64,000 bases of DNA, taken from Sporomusa sphaeroides DSM 2875 (GTDB lineage: Bacteria > Bacillota > Negativicutes > Sporomusales > Sporomusaceae). Numbering within the stretch: position 1 is the first letter of the stretch; every line of letters begins with the position of its first letter. The notes beneath the pieces were generated by a model, which saw nothing but the letters and a program-made list of their open reading frames with translations, made no database searches and was not told the DNA's origin. This document shows positions 17,701 to 25,698 of the stretch, in pieces. A program made the translations under genes and the position numbers. The DNA is taken from assembly GCF_001941975.2 (NCBI RefSeq), contig NZ_CP146991.1, positions 4,089,001 to 4,153,000 on the forward strand, read 5' to 3'.

Positions 17701-18506
17701 TAGTTATCGTAGATTGTTATCGGTGGTTTTGCCTTGTGGTCGCCCTTCAAATAAAAGGCATAAATCTTATCAAATACTTCATCGCAAACTTCTTTTCCGG
17801 TTAGAAAGTCCTCGATTTCCTGGTAAGTAAACCCAAGCTCATCCTCGTCAGGTCTACAAGGGGTATTGTCCAAAAGGTCCGGGGAAGGAGTTTTTTTATA
17901 AAACCTGTCAGGAGAATCCAGATTTTTAAGCAATTCTGCACCTTGGAATTTAGTTAATCCGAATAGCGGCAGGATGTCAGCGGCTCCATCTCCGAATTTA
18001 GTGAAAAAACGGGTACAGTTTTCAGATGCGTGATCAGTTCCCAGTACCGCAAGACTCTTCATTCCAGCTACCGCATATTGAGCTACCATGCGAATCCGGG
18101 CTTTTACATTACCTTTATGATAATCTGTAAGGATTTCACCTGTAGCTCGTTCATATTCGTGGCAAAAAGCATCGACAACAGGCTTGATATCAAAGTTGAA
18201 CACATTGTCCGGTTTAATAAAATCAATAGCGAGTTCAACGTCTTCTGCATCTTTTTGCTCTCCATAAGGAAGCTTCATAGCGATAAATTTTTTTCCCTCC
18301 ACGCTTACAGCTGTTTGAGCCAGTTTGCCGGCCAGCGTCGAGTCTTGCCCGCCAGATAACCCGAGAACAAATCCTTTAAGCCCGGTTTTCTGCAAAAAAG
18401 ACCGTAAAAACTTGACTCGCTCACCAATTTCCCGGCCTGGGTTAATCTCCGGGAGAGATTTTGTTTCCTCAATGATTTTTTGTTGAATGTCTTTGTTGTA
18501 ACCCAT
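17682..18506 (-). CDS. nadE: NAD synthetase (ammonia- or glutamine-fed NadE core)
   Basis: 274 residues from MGYNKDIQQKIIEE, ATG behind GGAAAGGAAAG. FVLGLSGGQDSTLAGKLAQ is the SGGxDS ATP pyrophosphatase motif. LGTDHASEN and FTKFGDGAADILPLFGLTK complete the NadE signature. There is no glutaminase domain, so it is the short ammonia-dependent form. It amidates nicotinate adenine dinucleotide to NAD. Oddity: its last residues (TLSDD) and stop are encoded by the end of the dispersed hairpin repeat, so the original C-terminus appears to have been replaced. Confidence 0.92.
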   Translation of the reverse strand: MGYNKDIQQKIIEETKSLPEINPGREIGERVKFLRSFLQKTGLKGFVLGLSGGQDSTLAGKLAQTAVSVEGKKFIAMKLPYGEQKDAEDVELAIDFIKPDNVFNFDIKPVVDAFCHEYERATGEILTDYHKGNVKARIRMVAQYAVAGMKSLAVLGTDHASENCTRFFTKFGDGAADILPLFGLTKFQGAELLKNLDSPDRFYKKTPSPDLLDNTPCRPDEDELGFTYQEIEDFLTGKEVCDEVFDKIYAFYLKGDHKAKPPITIYDNYTLSDD

Positions 18507-18528
18507 TATAATCTTTCCTTTCCGCTTT

Positions 18529-19125
18529 TTAGTAAACATTATTGTTTCTGATATACCAGTACACAGCTTCGGGAAGCAAATACCGGGGGTCTGCACCGCT
18601 TTTAAATTCTGCTCTTATGTAACTGGAACTAATTTCGTTTACTATTCCTTTATAAATTAGGCTAAAGTTCCTATGATACTTGCGGAGCATGGGGGATTTG
18701 GCGATTATCTCACCCATAGGAATGTTTTGACGTTCAATCACGATAAACTTAGTAGACTGAATAAATTTTTCTCCATAAGTCCAATTAGGTAACTCTGCTA
18801 AAAGATCGGCGCCCATTAGAAAAAACAGTTCATCGCCCGGATACTTTTCGCGAAAATGTTCCATAGTGAAATAGCTATATTGTTTGCCGGCAACAGCCTT
18901 CATTTCGTAAGCATCAATCTCGAATATGTTGCTGTCAGCCGCAGCTAATCTGAGCATTTCCATCCGATGGCGATCTGCTACCTCGATATTCTTATCTGAT
19001 CGTTTGGATGAGGAAGGAAGCAAAATAACCTTATCTAATTCTTCTCTTTGGGCGATCGTGTTTGCTGACCAAAGATGCCCATTCGTTGGAGGATTGAATG
19101 AAGAACCATAAATTCCTATTCTCAT
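18529..19125 (-). CDS. nadD: Nicotinate-nucleotide adenylyltransferase
   Basis: 198 residues from MRIGIYGSSFNPPTNGHLW; longer in-frame extensions run through the operator and are rejected. GSSFNPPTNGHL is the nucleotidyltransferase (H/T)xGH motif, and a later EISSSYIRAEF matches the family ISxTxIR block. It joins ATP and nicotinate mononucleotide to give deamido-NAD. First gene of the salvage operon. Confidence 0.92.
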   Translation of the reverse strand: MRIGIYGSSFNPPTNGHLWSANTIAQREELDKVILLPSSSKRSDKNIEVADRHRMEMLRLAAADSNIFEIDAYEMKAVAGKQYSYFTMEHFREKYPGDELFFLMGADLLAELPNWTYGEKFIQSTKFIVIERQNIPMGEIIAKSPMLRKYHRNFSLIYKGIVNEISSSYIRAEFKSGADPRYLLPEAVYWYIRNNNVY

Positions 19126-19137
19126 TAGACTCACCTT

Positions 19138-19195
19138 ACTTATTAGTATTATACTACTAAGTGCTTTTATACTTAGCAGTATAATACCAATAAGT
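19138..19195. promoter_or_regulatory. Large palindromic operator of the NAD operon (candidate NrtR box)
   Basis: Two 25-base arms (19138-19162 and 19171-19195) are inverted copies matching at 23 positions, with an eight-base spacer. Each arm itself holds a near-palindrome; the first contains TAGTATTATACTA, a perfect odd-centred palindrome. It ends 13 bases before the nadD start, so protein bound there would block transcription or translation initiation. Assignment to the Nudix regulator is inferred from context. Confidence 0.65.
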
Positions 19196-19277
19196 ACATA
19201 TTGCAAGCATTATTTTAAAATTATTGATGCCCCTAAAATACAAAATGTGAACGGATCGCGGAACCGTTCGAAACTCA

Positions 19278-21175
19278 ATCGAGTAAGAGGCTACGCATTA
19301 GTTGAGTAGCCGACTTCTCACACCACCGTACGTACGGATCCGTATACGGCGGTTCAATAGCTTAAGTGCAATACCTCGTATCTTTTGGCTATATCATCAT
19401 AGCCGATGGATGCGAGGTATTCGTTCGTTAATGACCTGCATAAAATCCAGCTACCTGCAATACGCCAATATCCTAGTCGGGAATAAGACCATTCTCTAGC
19501 CTTCTGCTTTGGTATACCGTGGAGCATGAGGTTCTTAAATTTTGCGGAGGGTTTCTTCCACTGTTTCCAAAAGATTTGCCTTATTCTTCGGCGTATCCAT
19601 TCGTTAAGAGATTTTATCTTGGAACTCATTTCAGCTATTGCATAATAGCCTAACCATCCGGTTGTATATTTCCTGATATTGTTTAGAATTGCCGGGATAG
19701 GCTTGGCTTGCTTTCTGCTTGTTAATTGCCTGATTTTGTTCTTGAATTTCTCCATCGACTTGGCATGTGGCCGTATACCCATTCTTTTCCCTGTCTTAAA
19801 TAGGGAAAAACCTAGGAATTTAAGTTTTAATGGGCTCCCCGCCTTGCTCTTTTCCTGGTTTACCTTAAGTTTTAATTTGTTCTCAAGATATTTCGTGCTG
19901 CTGGTCATTACCCGCTCGGCCGCTCTTTGACTTTTGACGTAAATATTGCAGTCGTCCGCATACCTTACAAACTTATGACCTCTGCTTTCCAGCATTCGGT
20001 CGAAAGCCGTAAGGTATATGTTGCTGAGAAGTGGTGAAAGGTTGCCTCCTTGTGGCGTTCCCTCCGTTGTCGGACTGACTAAGCCGTTTGCCATAACGCC
20101 GCTCTTTAAGAACTTACGTATCAGCTTGATGACGTGCTCATCCTTAATTACTTCTCTTATCCTATCTATGAGAATGTCATGATTGACTGTATCAAAATAT
20201 TTAGCGAGGTCTATGTCTACGACTCTGATATAACCCTGCTTATAATATTCTTCGGCCTTCTTCATGGCTTGATGGGCGCTGCGCCCCGGTCGGAAACCGT
20301 AGCTGTTTTCGGAGAAATGGGGCTCAAACATGGGTTGCATTACCTGTACTACGGCTTGTTGTACCATACGGTCTATGACCGTTGGTACTCCAAGGTTTCT
20401 CTTTCCCCCGTCTGGCTTTGGTATTTCTACTCGTCTGACCGGTTTGGGGTTGTACCATCCGGCACGAATACTTGCCAACAGTTCCTCTTTATGGTCCTTT
20501 AGATAGGGCAGCATTTCTTCTACTGCCATTCCGTCAACTCCCGGAGCGCCGCCGTTTCGCTTTACTCGTAGGTAGGCTGCATTGAGGTTGTCCCTGTGTA
20601 ATATGGCTTCGAGCAAACGACTTGCACCGTCTTTCTCTGCGGTTTCAGGCGTAACAATGCTCCGCGCTCCGCTATTACTCTCTGTTTCCAACATACCCTC
20701 ACACCGGTAGCCGACTTTCGTCGTTTTCTGCTCTCTTTGCATTGCTTCACCGTCCTCTCGTTCAAAGACTACTATTGTTCGGTCCTTCCCGGAAAAAAAA
20801 TCCGGTACTATGACCTCTGCTGACTTCTTGCAATTTAGCCATACATCACTGCATGGGTTCTCCGGGTGTCATGGGGTTGCCTATGTCTTTCGGAGCCTTG
20901 CGAGACCTCCCCCGTTAAGAGCGATAACCTTCCCCTCATATATCTGCTACATTTACACCACAGGGTTCGGGCAGTATTGGACTTTGTTTTAGTTAGCAAA
21001 CTCGTCCTCCCTGCATATGCCTTATATGTAGTTTCTATTCGTCAGACCAAGGGTTTGCATTAGGCTTACTTCAGATTCCGCCTCACGGCGGACACCCTTG
21101 CCCTCTGCTAACAGTTCCTACTGCCAAGCCTGTAGTGGACTTTCACCACCAAGTTATCACCCATTCGAGGCAAAC
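19278..21175 (-). mobile_element. Group II intron (bacterial class C-like)
   Basis: Read on the minus strand. The 5' end near 21175 begins GTTTGCCTCGAATGGGTG and soon reaches GGTGGTGAAAGTCC and GGCAGTAGGAACTGTTAGC, the domain I core typical of these introns. The 3' end has a domain V-like hairpin at about 19320-19355 and a domain VI hairpin (GGCTAC..GTAGCC), ending in CTTACTCGAT near 19278. The reverse transcriptase lies between. The 5' end follows a perfect terminator hairpin (21182-21213) by a few bases, the known insertion habit of class C introns. Exact ends are inferred from motif resemblance. Confidence 0.82.
19354..20742 (-). CDS. ltrA: Group II intron reverse transcriptase/maturase
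   Basis: 462 residues, ATG behind GAGAGGACGGTGAAGCA. RT blocks: GGAPGVDGM, RRVEIPKPDGGKRNLGVPTV, VVDIDLAKYFDTVNHDIL, GTPQGGNLSPLLSNIYL and the catalytic FVRYADDC. The maturase (X) domain follows, with FLGFSLF and the helical tail. There is no HNH endonuclease domain after it, which fits class C introns. The frame is intact. Confidence 0.95.
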   Translation of the reverse strand: MQREQKTTKVGYRCEGMLETESNSGARSIVTPETAEKDGASRLLEAILHRDNLNAAYLRVKRNGGAPGVDGMAVEEMLPYLKDHKEELLASIRAGWYNPKPVRRVEIPKPDGGKRNLGVPTVIDRMVQQAVVQVMQPMFEPHFSENSYGFRPGRSAHQAMKKAEEYYKQGYIRVVDIDLAKYFDTVNHDILIDRIREVIKDEHVIKLIRKFLKSGVMANGLVSPTTEGTPQGGNLSPLLSNIYLTAFDRMLESRGHKFVRYADDCNIYVKSQRAAERVMTSSTKYLENKLKLKVNQEKSKAGSPLKLKFLGFSLFKTGKRMGIRPHAKSMEKFKNKIRQLTSRKQAKPIPAILNNIRKYTTGWLGYYAIAEMSSKIKSLNEWIRRRIRQIFWKQWKKPSAKFKNLMLHGIPKQKAREWSYSRLGYWRIAGSWILCRSLTNEYLASIGYDDIAKRYEVLHLSY

Positions 21176-21181
21176 TAAACA

Positions 21182-21213
21182 AAACCAGCCCGGAGAATTC
21201 TCCGGGCTGGTTT
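21182..21213. terminator. Perfect terminator hairpin next to the intron insertion site
   Basis: AAACCAGCCCGGAGAA pairs fully with TTCTCCGGGCTGGTTT. It ends the minus-strand iron-transport operon that stops at 21324 and appears to be the landmark for the intron. Confidence 0.85.
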
Positions 21214-21323
21214 AATGCGTAGGACAAAGTAACAGTCCTCCTGTAGTATGTGCAGCATAACTGCTCCCTTGATAATCTTCTTCTGTGTTAACCTGTCTTT
21301 GTCTTTGGGTTTATGTGTTATGA

Positions 21324-22103
21324 CTAAATATGCTGACCGGGTTCCGGATAATAGGTAATCGTTAGGTAGCCGTTGTCGGGATTTTCCCGAATGTCGCAGC
21401 CTATTTCGTACACTGTGCGCACTAATTCCGGGGTAAGGATTTTGTTAGGCGGGCCACTTACCACAATTTCTCCGTCTTTTAAAACATAGAGCTTGGTACA
21501 ATACATGGCTGCCAGGCTAAGGTCATGCAACGCAGCCAATACACCAATTCCCAGAGATTTGACCGTGGCGAGCAGCTGCAGTTGGTACTTAATATCCAAA
21601 TGATTGGTGGGCTCATCCAGCACTAATATCTGCGGCTGCTGGGCCAGCGCCCGGGCCAGAATGATCCGCTGCTTTTCACCGCCGGACAGCGAAGCAAAAC
21701 TCCGGTCAGCATACGGTTCCATCCCGACCTTCCGGACTGCTGCCAGAGCGATTTCGTAGTCAGTAAACGTATCTGCTGCCAGCATCTTTTTATGCGGGGT
21801 GCGTCCCATCATCACCATGTCCATAACAGTAAAATCAAATTCGAGATGATTGAACTGTCCGACCACGCCCACTTTTTTGGCCGAATCGGCAAACTTGATA
21901 TTTCTTAAATCCTGCCCATCCAGAAGAATAGTGCCGCTGGCAGGCGTAAGGACACGGTAGACGGTACGAAGCAGGGTGGACTTGCCACTGCCGTTCGGCC
22001 CGATAATGCCGACGAAGTCACCTGTTTGGACATCCAGGGAGATATCCCGGATAATATGCTGTTTACCGAGTTCTACATTGATATTTTTCAGTGCCAGCTC
22101 CAT
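21324..22103 (-). CDS. Iron-siderophore/B12-type ABC transporter ATPase (FecE/FhuC-like)
   Basis: 259 residues. Walker A GPNGSGKST, signature LSGGEKQR and Walker B ILVLDEPTNHLD are all present, with the AALHDLSLAA H-loop. It is nine bases downstream of the permease gene and is the energising subunit of the importer at the cytoplasmic face. Confidence 0.93.
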   Translation of the reverse strand: MELALKNINVELGKQHIIRDISLDVQTGDFVGIIGPNGSGKSTLLRTVYRVLTPASGTILLDGQDLRNIKFADSAKKVGVVGQFNHLEFDFTVMDMVMMGRTPHKKMLAADTFTDYEIALAAVRKVGMEPYADRSFASLSGGEKQRIILARALAQQPQILVLDEPTNHLDIKYQLQLLATVKSLGIGVLAALHDLSLAAMYCTKLYVLKDGEIVVSGPPNKILTPELVRTVYEIGCDIRENPDNGYLTITYYPEPGQHI

Positions 22104-22112
22104 TTTGTCCTC

Positions 22113-23228
22113 CTATTTGCTGCTAAAGCCCAAGGTGTTTTTAAACAAGATGTACATGAAAACAGGCGCGCCAAGAAGTGCGGTAATGATGCCGATGGGC
22201 AGTTCACCGGATTCCAGGCTGATCCGGGTCAGCACGTCCGCCCAGGTTACAAACAGCGCCCCCGCCAGAATGGTAAAGGGCAGCAGACGCCGGTGGTCGG
22301 TCCCTACCAGGCCCCGTACAATGTGGGGAATAATCAGCCCGACAAAACCAATCACACCGCAGGCTGAAACAATCAGGCCTGTAATCAGGGCGGTGGCCAG
22401 CATATAATTCCGGTGGACGCGGGGCAAATTGACGCCTAAAGTGATTGCGGCTTCCTCGCCTAACAGCAGGGTATTCAAAATGCGTGACTGGCACAGAAAC
22501 AAGCCGCCGCAAAGTATGACCCCAAGGGCAGGCAAAAGCAAATTGCTCCATTTGGCCGCAGCCAAAGAACCCATGGTCCAAAAAGCAACCGTACGGATGC
22601 CTTCGGCATTGCCAGCCGTATAGATAATAAAATTGGTAAAGGCGCTGAACAAAGCATTGGCAATCGTGCCGGCCAGGATCATTTTGACCGTAGACATCTG
22701 CCCGCCAATGCCGGACAGAGCCATCACCAGCAGGCAAGCTCCCAAAGCTCCGCAAAAAGCCCAGAAGGCTGTTCCCAGGCCGGCGAATATGCCACCGGCG
22801 CCAATCAGGACCGCAAAAGTAGCGCCCAGGGAGGCGCCGGCAGAAATGCCCAGAATATATGGATCAGCCAACGGATTTTGCACGGCAGCCTGCATAATGG
22901 TGCCGCACATGGCCAGCCCGGCGCCGGTAATAACAGCCATAAGCACGCGGGGAAAACGGATCTCCCAGATGATATCCATATGGGCCCGGGACAATTCGCC
23001 ACTGTCTGCCTGCAACATTTTATATAAGAGGATCTGCAAAGCTTCCGCGGGGGGAATCCTCACCGTACCATAACAAACCGCCAGCACTATGGATACGAGA
23101 ACTGCCGCACTCAGGCCTGCCGTCCAGAGGAAAAAAGTCCGTTTTTTTTGAATGAGGACATCCATTTGAAAAGTCTGCCGAGGTTTTAAGCGTATCACTG
23201 CTGTACAGTCTCCCATTCCTTTTTTCAC
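22113..23228 (-). CDS. FecCD-family iron-siderophore permease
   Basis: Up to 371 residues with about ten hydrophobic segments. Family blocks include PRVLMAVITGAGLAMCGTIMQAAVQNPLADPYILGISAGASLGA and GVIGFVGLIIPHIVRGLVG. The start is uncertain: the GTG at 23228 gives the longest form, while an ATG at 23165 (MDVLIQKKRTFF) lies closer to the first membrane helix. A Fur-like box lies 90 bases upstream, so it may have its own iron-controlled promoter. Confidence 0.9.
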   Translation of the reverse strand: MKKGMGDCTAVIRLKPRQTFQMDVLIQKKRTFFLWTAGLSAAVLVSIVLAVCYGTVRIPPAEALQILLYKMLQADSGELSRAHMDIIWEIRFPRVLMAVITGAGLAMCGTIMQAAVQNPLADPYILGISAGASLGATFAVLIGAGGIFAGLGTAFWAFCGALGACLLVMALSGIGGQMSTVKMILAGTIANALFSAFTNFIIYTAGNAEGIRTVAFWTMGSLAAAKWSNLLLPALGVILCGGLFLCQSRILNTLLLGEEAAITLGVNLPRVHRNYMLATALITGLIVSACGVIGFVGLIIPHIVRGLVGTDHRRLLPFTILAGALFVTWADVLTRISLESGELPIGIITALLGAPVFMYILFKNTLGFSSK

Positions 23229-23318
23229 ATAGGTATATTCTGAAAAATAACAAGCGGTAAAGGCAGAAACTAATTCTTCCCTCCATTACCGCCGCTGGTG
23301 CATATGAATAAATCATTT

Positions 23319-23345
23319 AATGATAATAAAAATCATTATCATTAA
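23319..23345. promoter_or_regulatory. Fur-box-like palindrome before the permease gene
   Basis: On the minus strand GATAATGATTTTTATTATC (about 16 of 19 matches to the classic Fur consensus) sits in the gap between the TonB receptor gene and the FecCD gene. It is placed to repress the permease/ATPase transcript when iron is plentiful. Confidence 0.65.
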
Positions 23346-23394
23346 TATTATAGAACGGTCCCTACCGCCGGTCAAGAGGATGATTCTCTGTCTT

Positions 23395-25608
23395 TTACCA
23401 TTGATATTTCAAAGTTGCCAGCACTGTACGGCCATTGCCGTAAAAAGTATTATACTCGCCAAGGCAGCTGGCCACATATTGTTTATCGAAAAGATTGCTT
23501 ACGTTTATGGCCATGCTGACGCCGGCCAGCCTGGGATTCTTCTTACCAAAATCATATTGAACACCGGCGTCAACCAACGTATAACCGGGAACCCGGGATG
23601 ATACCGTCTGCCCCTGATATGCAGTGGTATTGCTCGCCGTACCATAGCTTGGACCAATGTACCGGATACCGGCACCAACACTCAGTCCGTCCAGCCGGCC
23701 GGCGGGCAGCGTATAGTTGGCCCATAGTGAGGCCTGATTCTGCGGTACAAAGGGCAGCCTTTTCCCGATATTACTGGTGCCGGCAGCATTGGGATTAGCC
23801 TTTGTTACTTCTGATTCCATATAGGCGTACGATGCAGTCAGGCTGAGATTGTTCGAAAGGCTGGTCTTGACTTCGAGTTCTACACCCCGTACCCGGGCTT
23901 CCCCTTCCTGCACACTAAAGCTGGTCTGAACGGTATCTGGGGTGAGCACGTTCTGTTGCTTCAGATTGAAACCGGACAACGTTACCATACTCTTAGAGCC
24001 TTGCGGCTGATACTTTACTCCCACCTCGTATTGCTGGCCGGTTGTCGGCACAAAGGCATTGCCCAGGCGGTCCGCGCCGCTGGTCGGCTCAAAGGAGGTC
24101 GAGTAGCTGACATAGGGAGCCAGGCCATTGTCATTAAGATAGGTAAGCCCGATCCGCTTGGAAAAGGCATCATCTTTTCGTCTGGCGGGGCTGGTATTGG
24201 TAACGGCATCAGTATCAACCCAGTCCTGGCGGCCGCCCAGTGTCAGCACCCAGCGTCCCGCTTTAAGCTGATCCTGAAGATAGAGGCCGAACTGCTCCCG
24301 GATTTGGGTGGTGCTGATCACTGTCGGCGGATCAGCAGCCCCCTGCCCGTAAACCGGAGCATAGACATCTAAAGCAGAAGCAGTACCGGCAGCGTAGCCA
24401 AATTTGGCATCATACCAGGCACGGCGGTAGTCGGCTCCCAGCAACAGGGTATGGCGGACGCGCCCGGTATTAAAAATTGCCTGCGCTTGGTTATCGATAG
24501 CAAAAATATCACCCTGCTCCCGCATTTGCCAGGTGGCGCGGTTTAGCAGACGGTCTGAACCGGGAACAAAACCGGTTGCATAGACCATACGCCCATCGAA
24601 GTCAACTTTATTATAGCGAAGATTTTGGCGCAGCGTCCAAGTATCGTCCAGCTTATGCTCAAGCTCGTAACCGAGCGAGAACTGCTCCCGCTCAATGCTG
24701 TCATAGCCGGATTCCCCCAGCAGTCTGTTGCGCGGAATGCTGCCATGCGGATTGGGCATTAATGTACCATACATCGGCATCGCCTGATAGGTTGCCCCGG
24801 CACTATCTTTCAGGTATTGTGCGAGTACGGTCAAACTCGTGTCGTCGTCAAACCGCCAGGTAAAACCCGGAGCAAGAAAAGTGCGCTTATTATCCGTAAA
24901 ATCGGTCTGGGTGCTGCTGTCCCTCACCAGGCCGGTCAGCCGGAAAAGCCGGGTCTTGTCTGCGTCGACCGGTCCGCTGAAGTCAAAGGCTCCTTGCAGG
25001 CGGTCAAAACTGCCTGTCTGCAGCTGAATTTCCCGGATAGATTCCGTGGTCGGCTTCTTGCTGATCATATTGAACAGACCGCCGGGAACATTTTGCCCGT
25101 ACAATACGGAGGCAGGCCCCTTAAGGACTTCGGCGCGCTCTATGCCGTAAGCTTCAATAAGCGGGGTTGTATACCCCTGGGCAAAACCATTATATAAATT
25201 CAGACCGTCAAGATAGTTTGGCGCACGAAAGCCTCGGACGTACATCGCTTGTACGCGCGTGTCGGTGCCATAGACTTCACTGGCCACACCGCCGGTATAA
25301 CGCAATGCCTGCTGCAGATCGTACACCCCCTGGTCATCCATCTCCTGGCGGGTTACCACATTGACAATTTGCGGCGTCTCGGTCAGCGGCGCGCCGGTCT
25401 TGCTGCCGGTTCTACTTGTACCGGCGGCGGCCACATAATCATGCTTCGCTTTTGCCCTGGCAGCCGTAACCACTACCGTATCCAGAGAAAACTGCGGGTT
25501 TTCCTCTGCCGCATACGAGCTGCCCGGCATGGGAAACAGCAACGTACTGCTCACCAGGGCATAGAGCATGGCTTTTTTGTTCTTTGCTAATTTTTTTCCT
25601 TGTAACAT
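23395..25608 (-). CDS. TonB-dependent siderophore receptor
   Basis: 737 residues from MLQGKKLAKNKKAML, ATG behind AGGGGAAGGGATC. Signal peptide to about residue 34 (LLFPMPGSSYAAEE). The TonB box region is FSLDTVVVTAARAK. Plug domain: ETPQIVNVVTRQEMDD and YVRGFRAPNYLDGL, then EVLKGPASVLYGQNVPGGLFNMISKKP. The barrel ends LATLKYQW with a terminal aromatic residue, as outer-membrane proteins do. The layout is that of ferrichrome/hydroxamate-type receptors (FhuA/FcuA group). It proves an outer membrane in this Firmicute-like genome. Confidence 0.94.
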   Translation of the reverse strand: MLQGKKLAKNKKAMLYALVSSTLLFPMPGSSYAAEENPQFSLDTVVVTAARAKAKHDYVAAAGTSRTGSKTGAPLTETPQIVNVVTRQEMDDQGVYDLQQALRYTGGVASEVYGTDTRVQAMYVRGFRAPNYLDGLNLYNGFAQGYTTPLIEAYGIERAEVLKGPASVLYGQNVPGGLFNMISKKPTTESIREIQLQTGSFDRLQGAFDFSGPVDADKTRLFRLTGLVRDSSTQTDFTDNKRTFLAPGFTWRFDDDTSLTVLAQYLKDSAGATYQAMPMYGTLMPNPHGSIPRNRLLGESGYDSIEREQFSLGYELEHKLDDTWTLRQNLRYNKVDFDGRMVYATGFVPGSDRLLNRATWQMREQGDIFAIDNQAQAIFNTGRVRHTLLLGADYRRAWYDAKFGYAAGTASALDVYAPVYGQGAADPPTVISTTQIREQFGLYLQDQLKAGRWVLTLGGRQDWVDTDAVTNTSPARRKDDAFSKRIGLTYLNDNGLAPYVSYSTSFEPTSGADRLGNAFVPTTGQQYEVGVKYQPQGSKSMVTLSGFNLKQQNVLTPDTVQTSFSVQEGEARVRGVELEVKTSLSNNLSLTASYAYMESEVTKANPNAAGTSNIGKRLPFVPQNQASLWANYTLPAGRLDGLSVGAGIRYIGPSYGTASNTTAYQGQTVSSRVPGYTLVDAGVQYDFGKKNPRLAGVSMAINVSNLFDKQYVASCLGEYNTFYGNGRTVLATLKYQW

Positions 25609-25651
25609 GATCCCTTCCCCTCCTGTTTGCAACTAAGTTCAGCGGCAATCC

Positions 25652-25670
25652 GATAATGAATGTCATTATC
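25652..25670. promoter_or_regulatory. Near-perfect Fur box upstream of the TonB receptor
   Basis: GATAATGAATGTCATTATC is a full palindrome apart from its three-base centre and matches the 19-base Fur consensus at nearly every position. It lies about 45 bases upstream of the receptor start. Confidence 0.85.
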
Positions 25671-25698
25671 ATTGTTGATGGAAAATAAAAAAGCCTGC

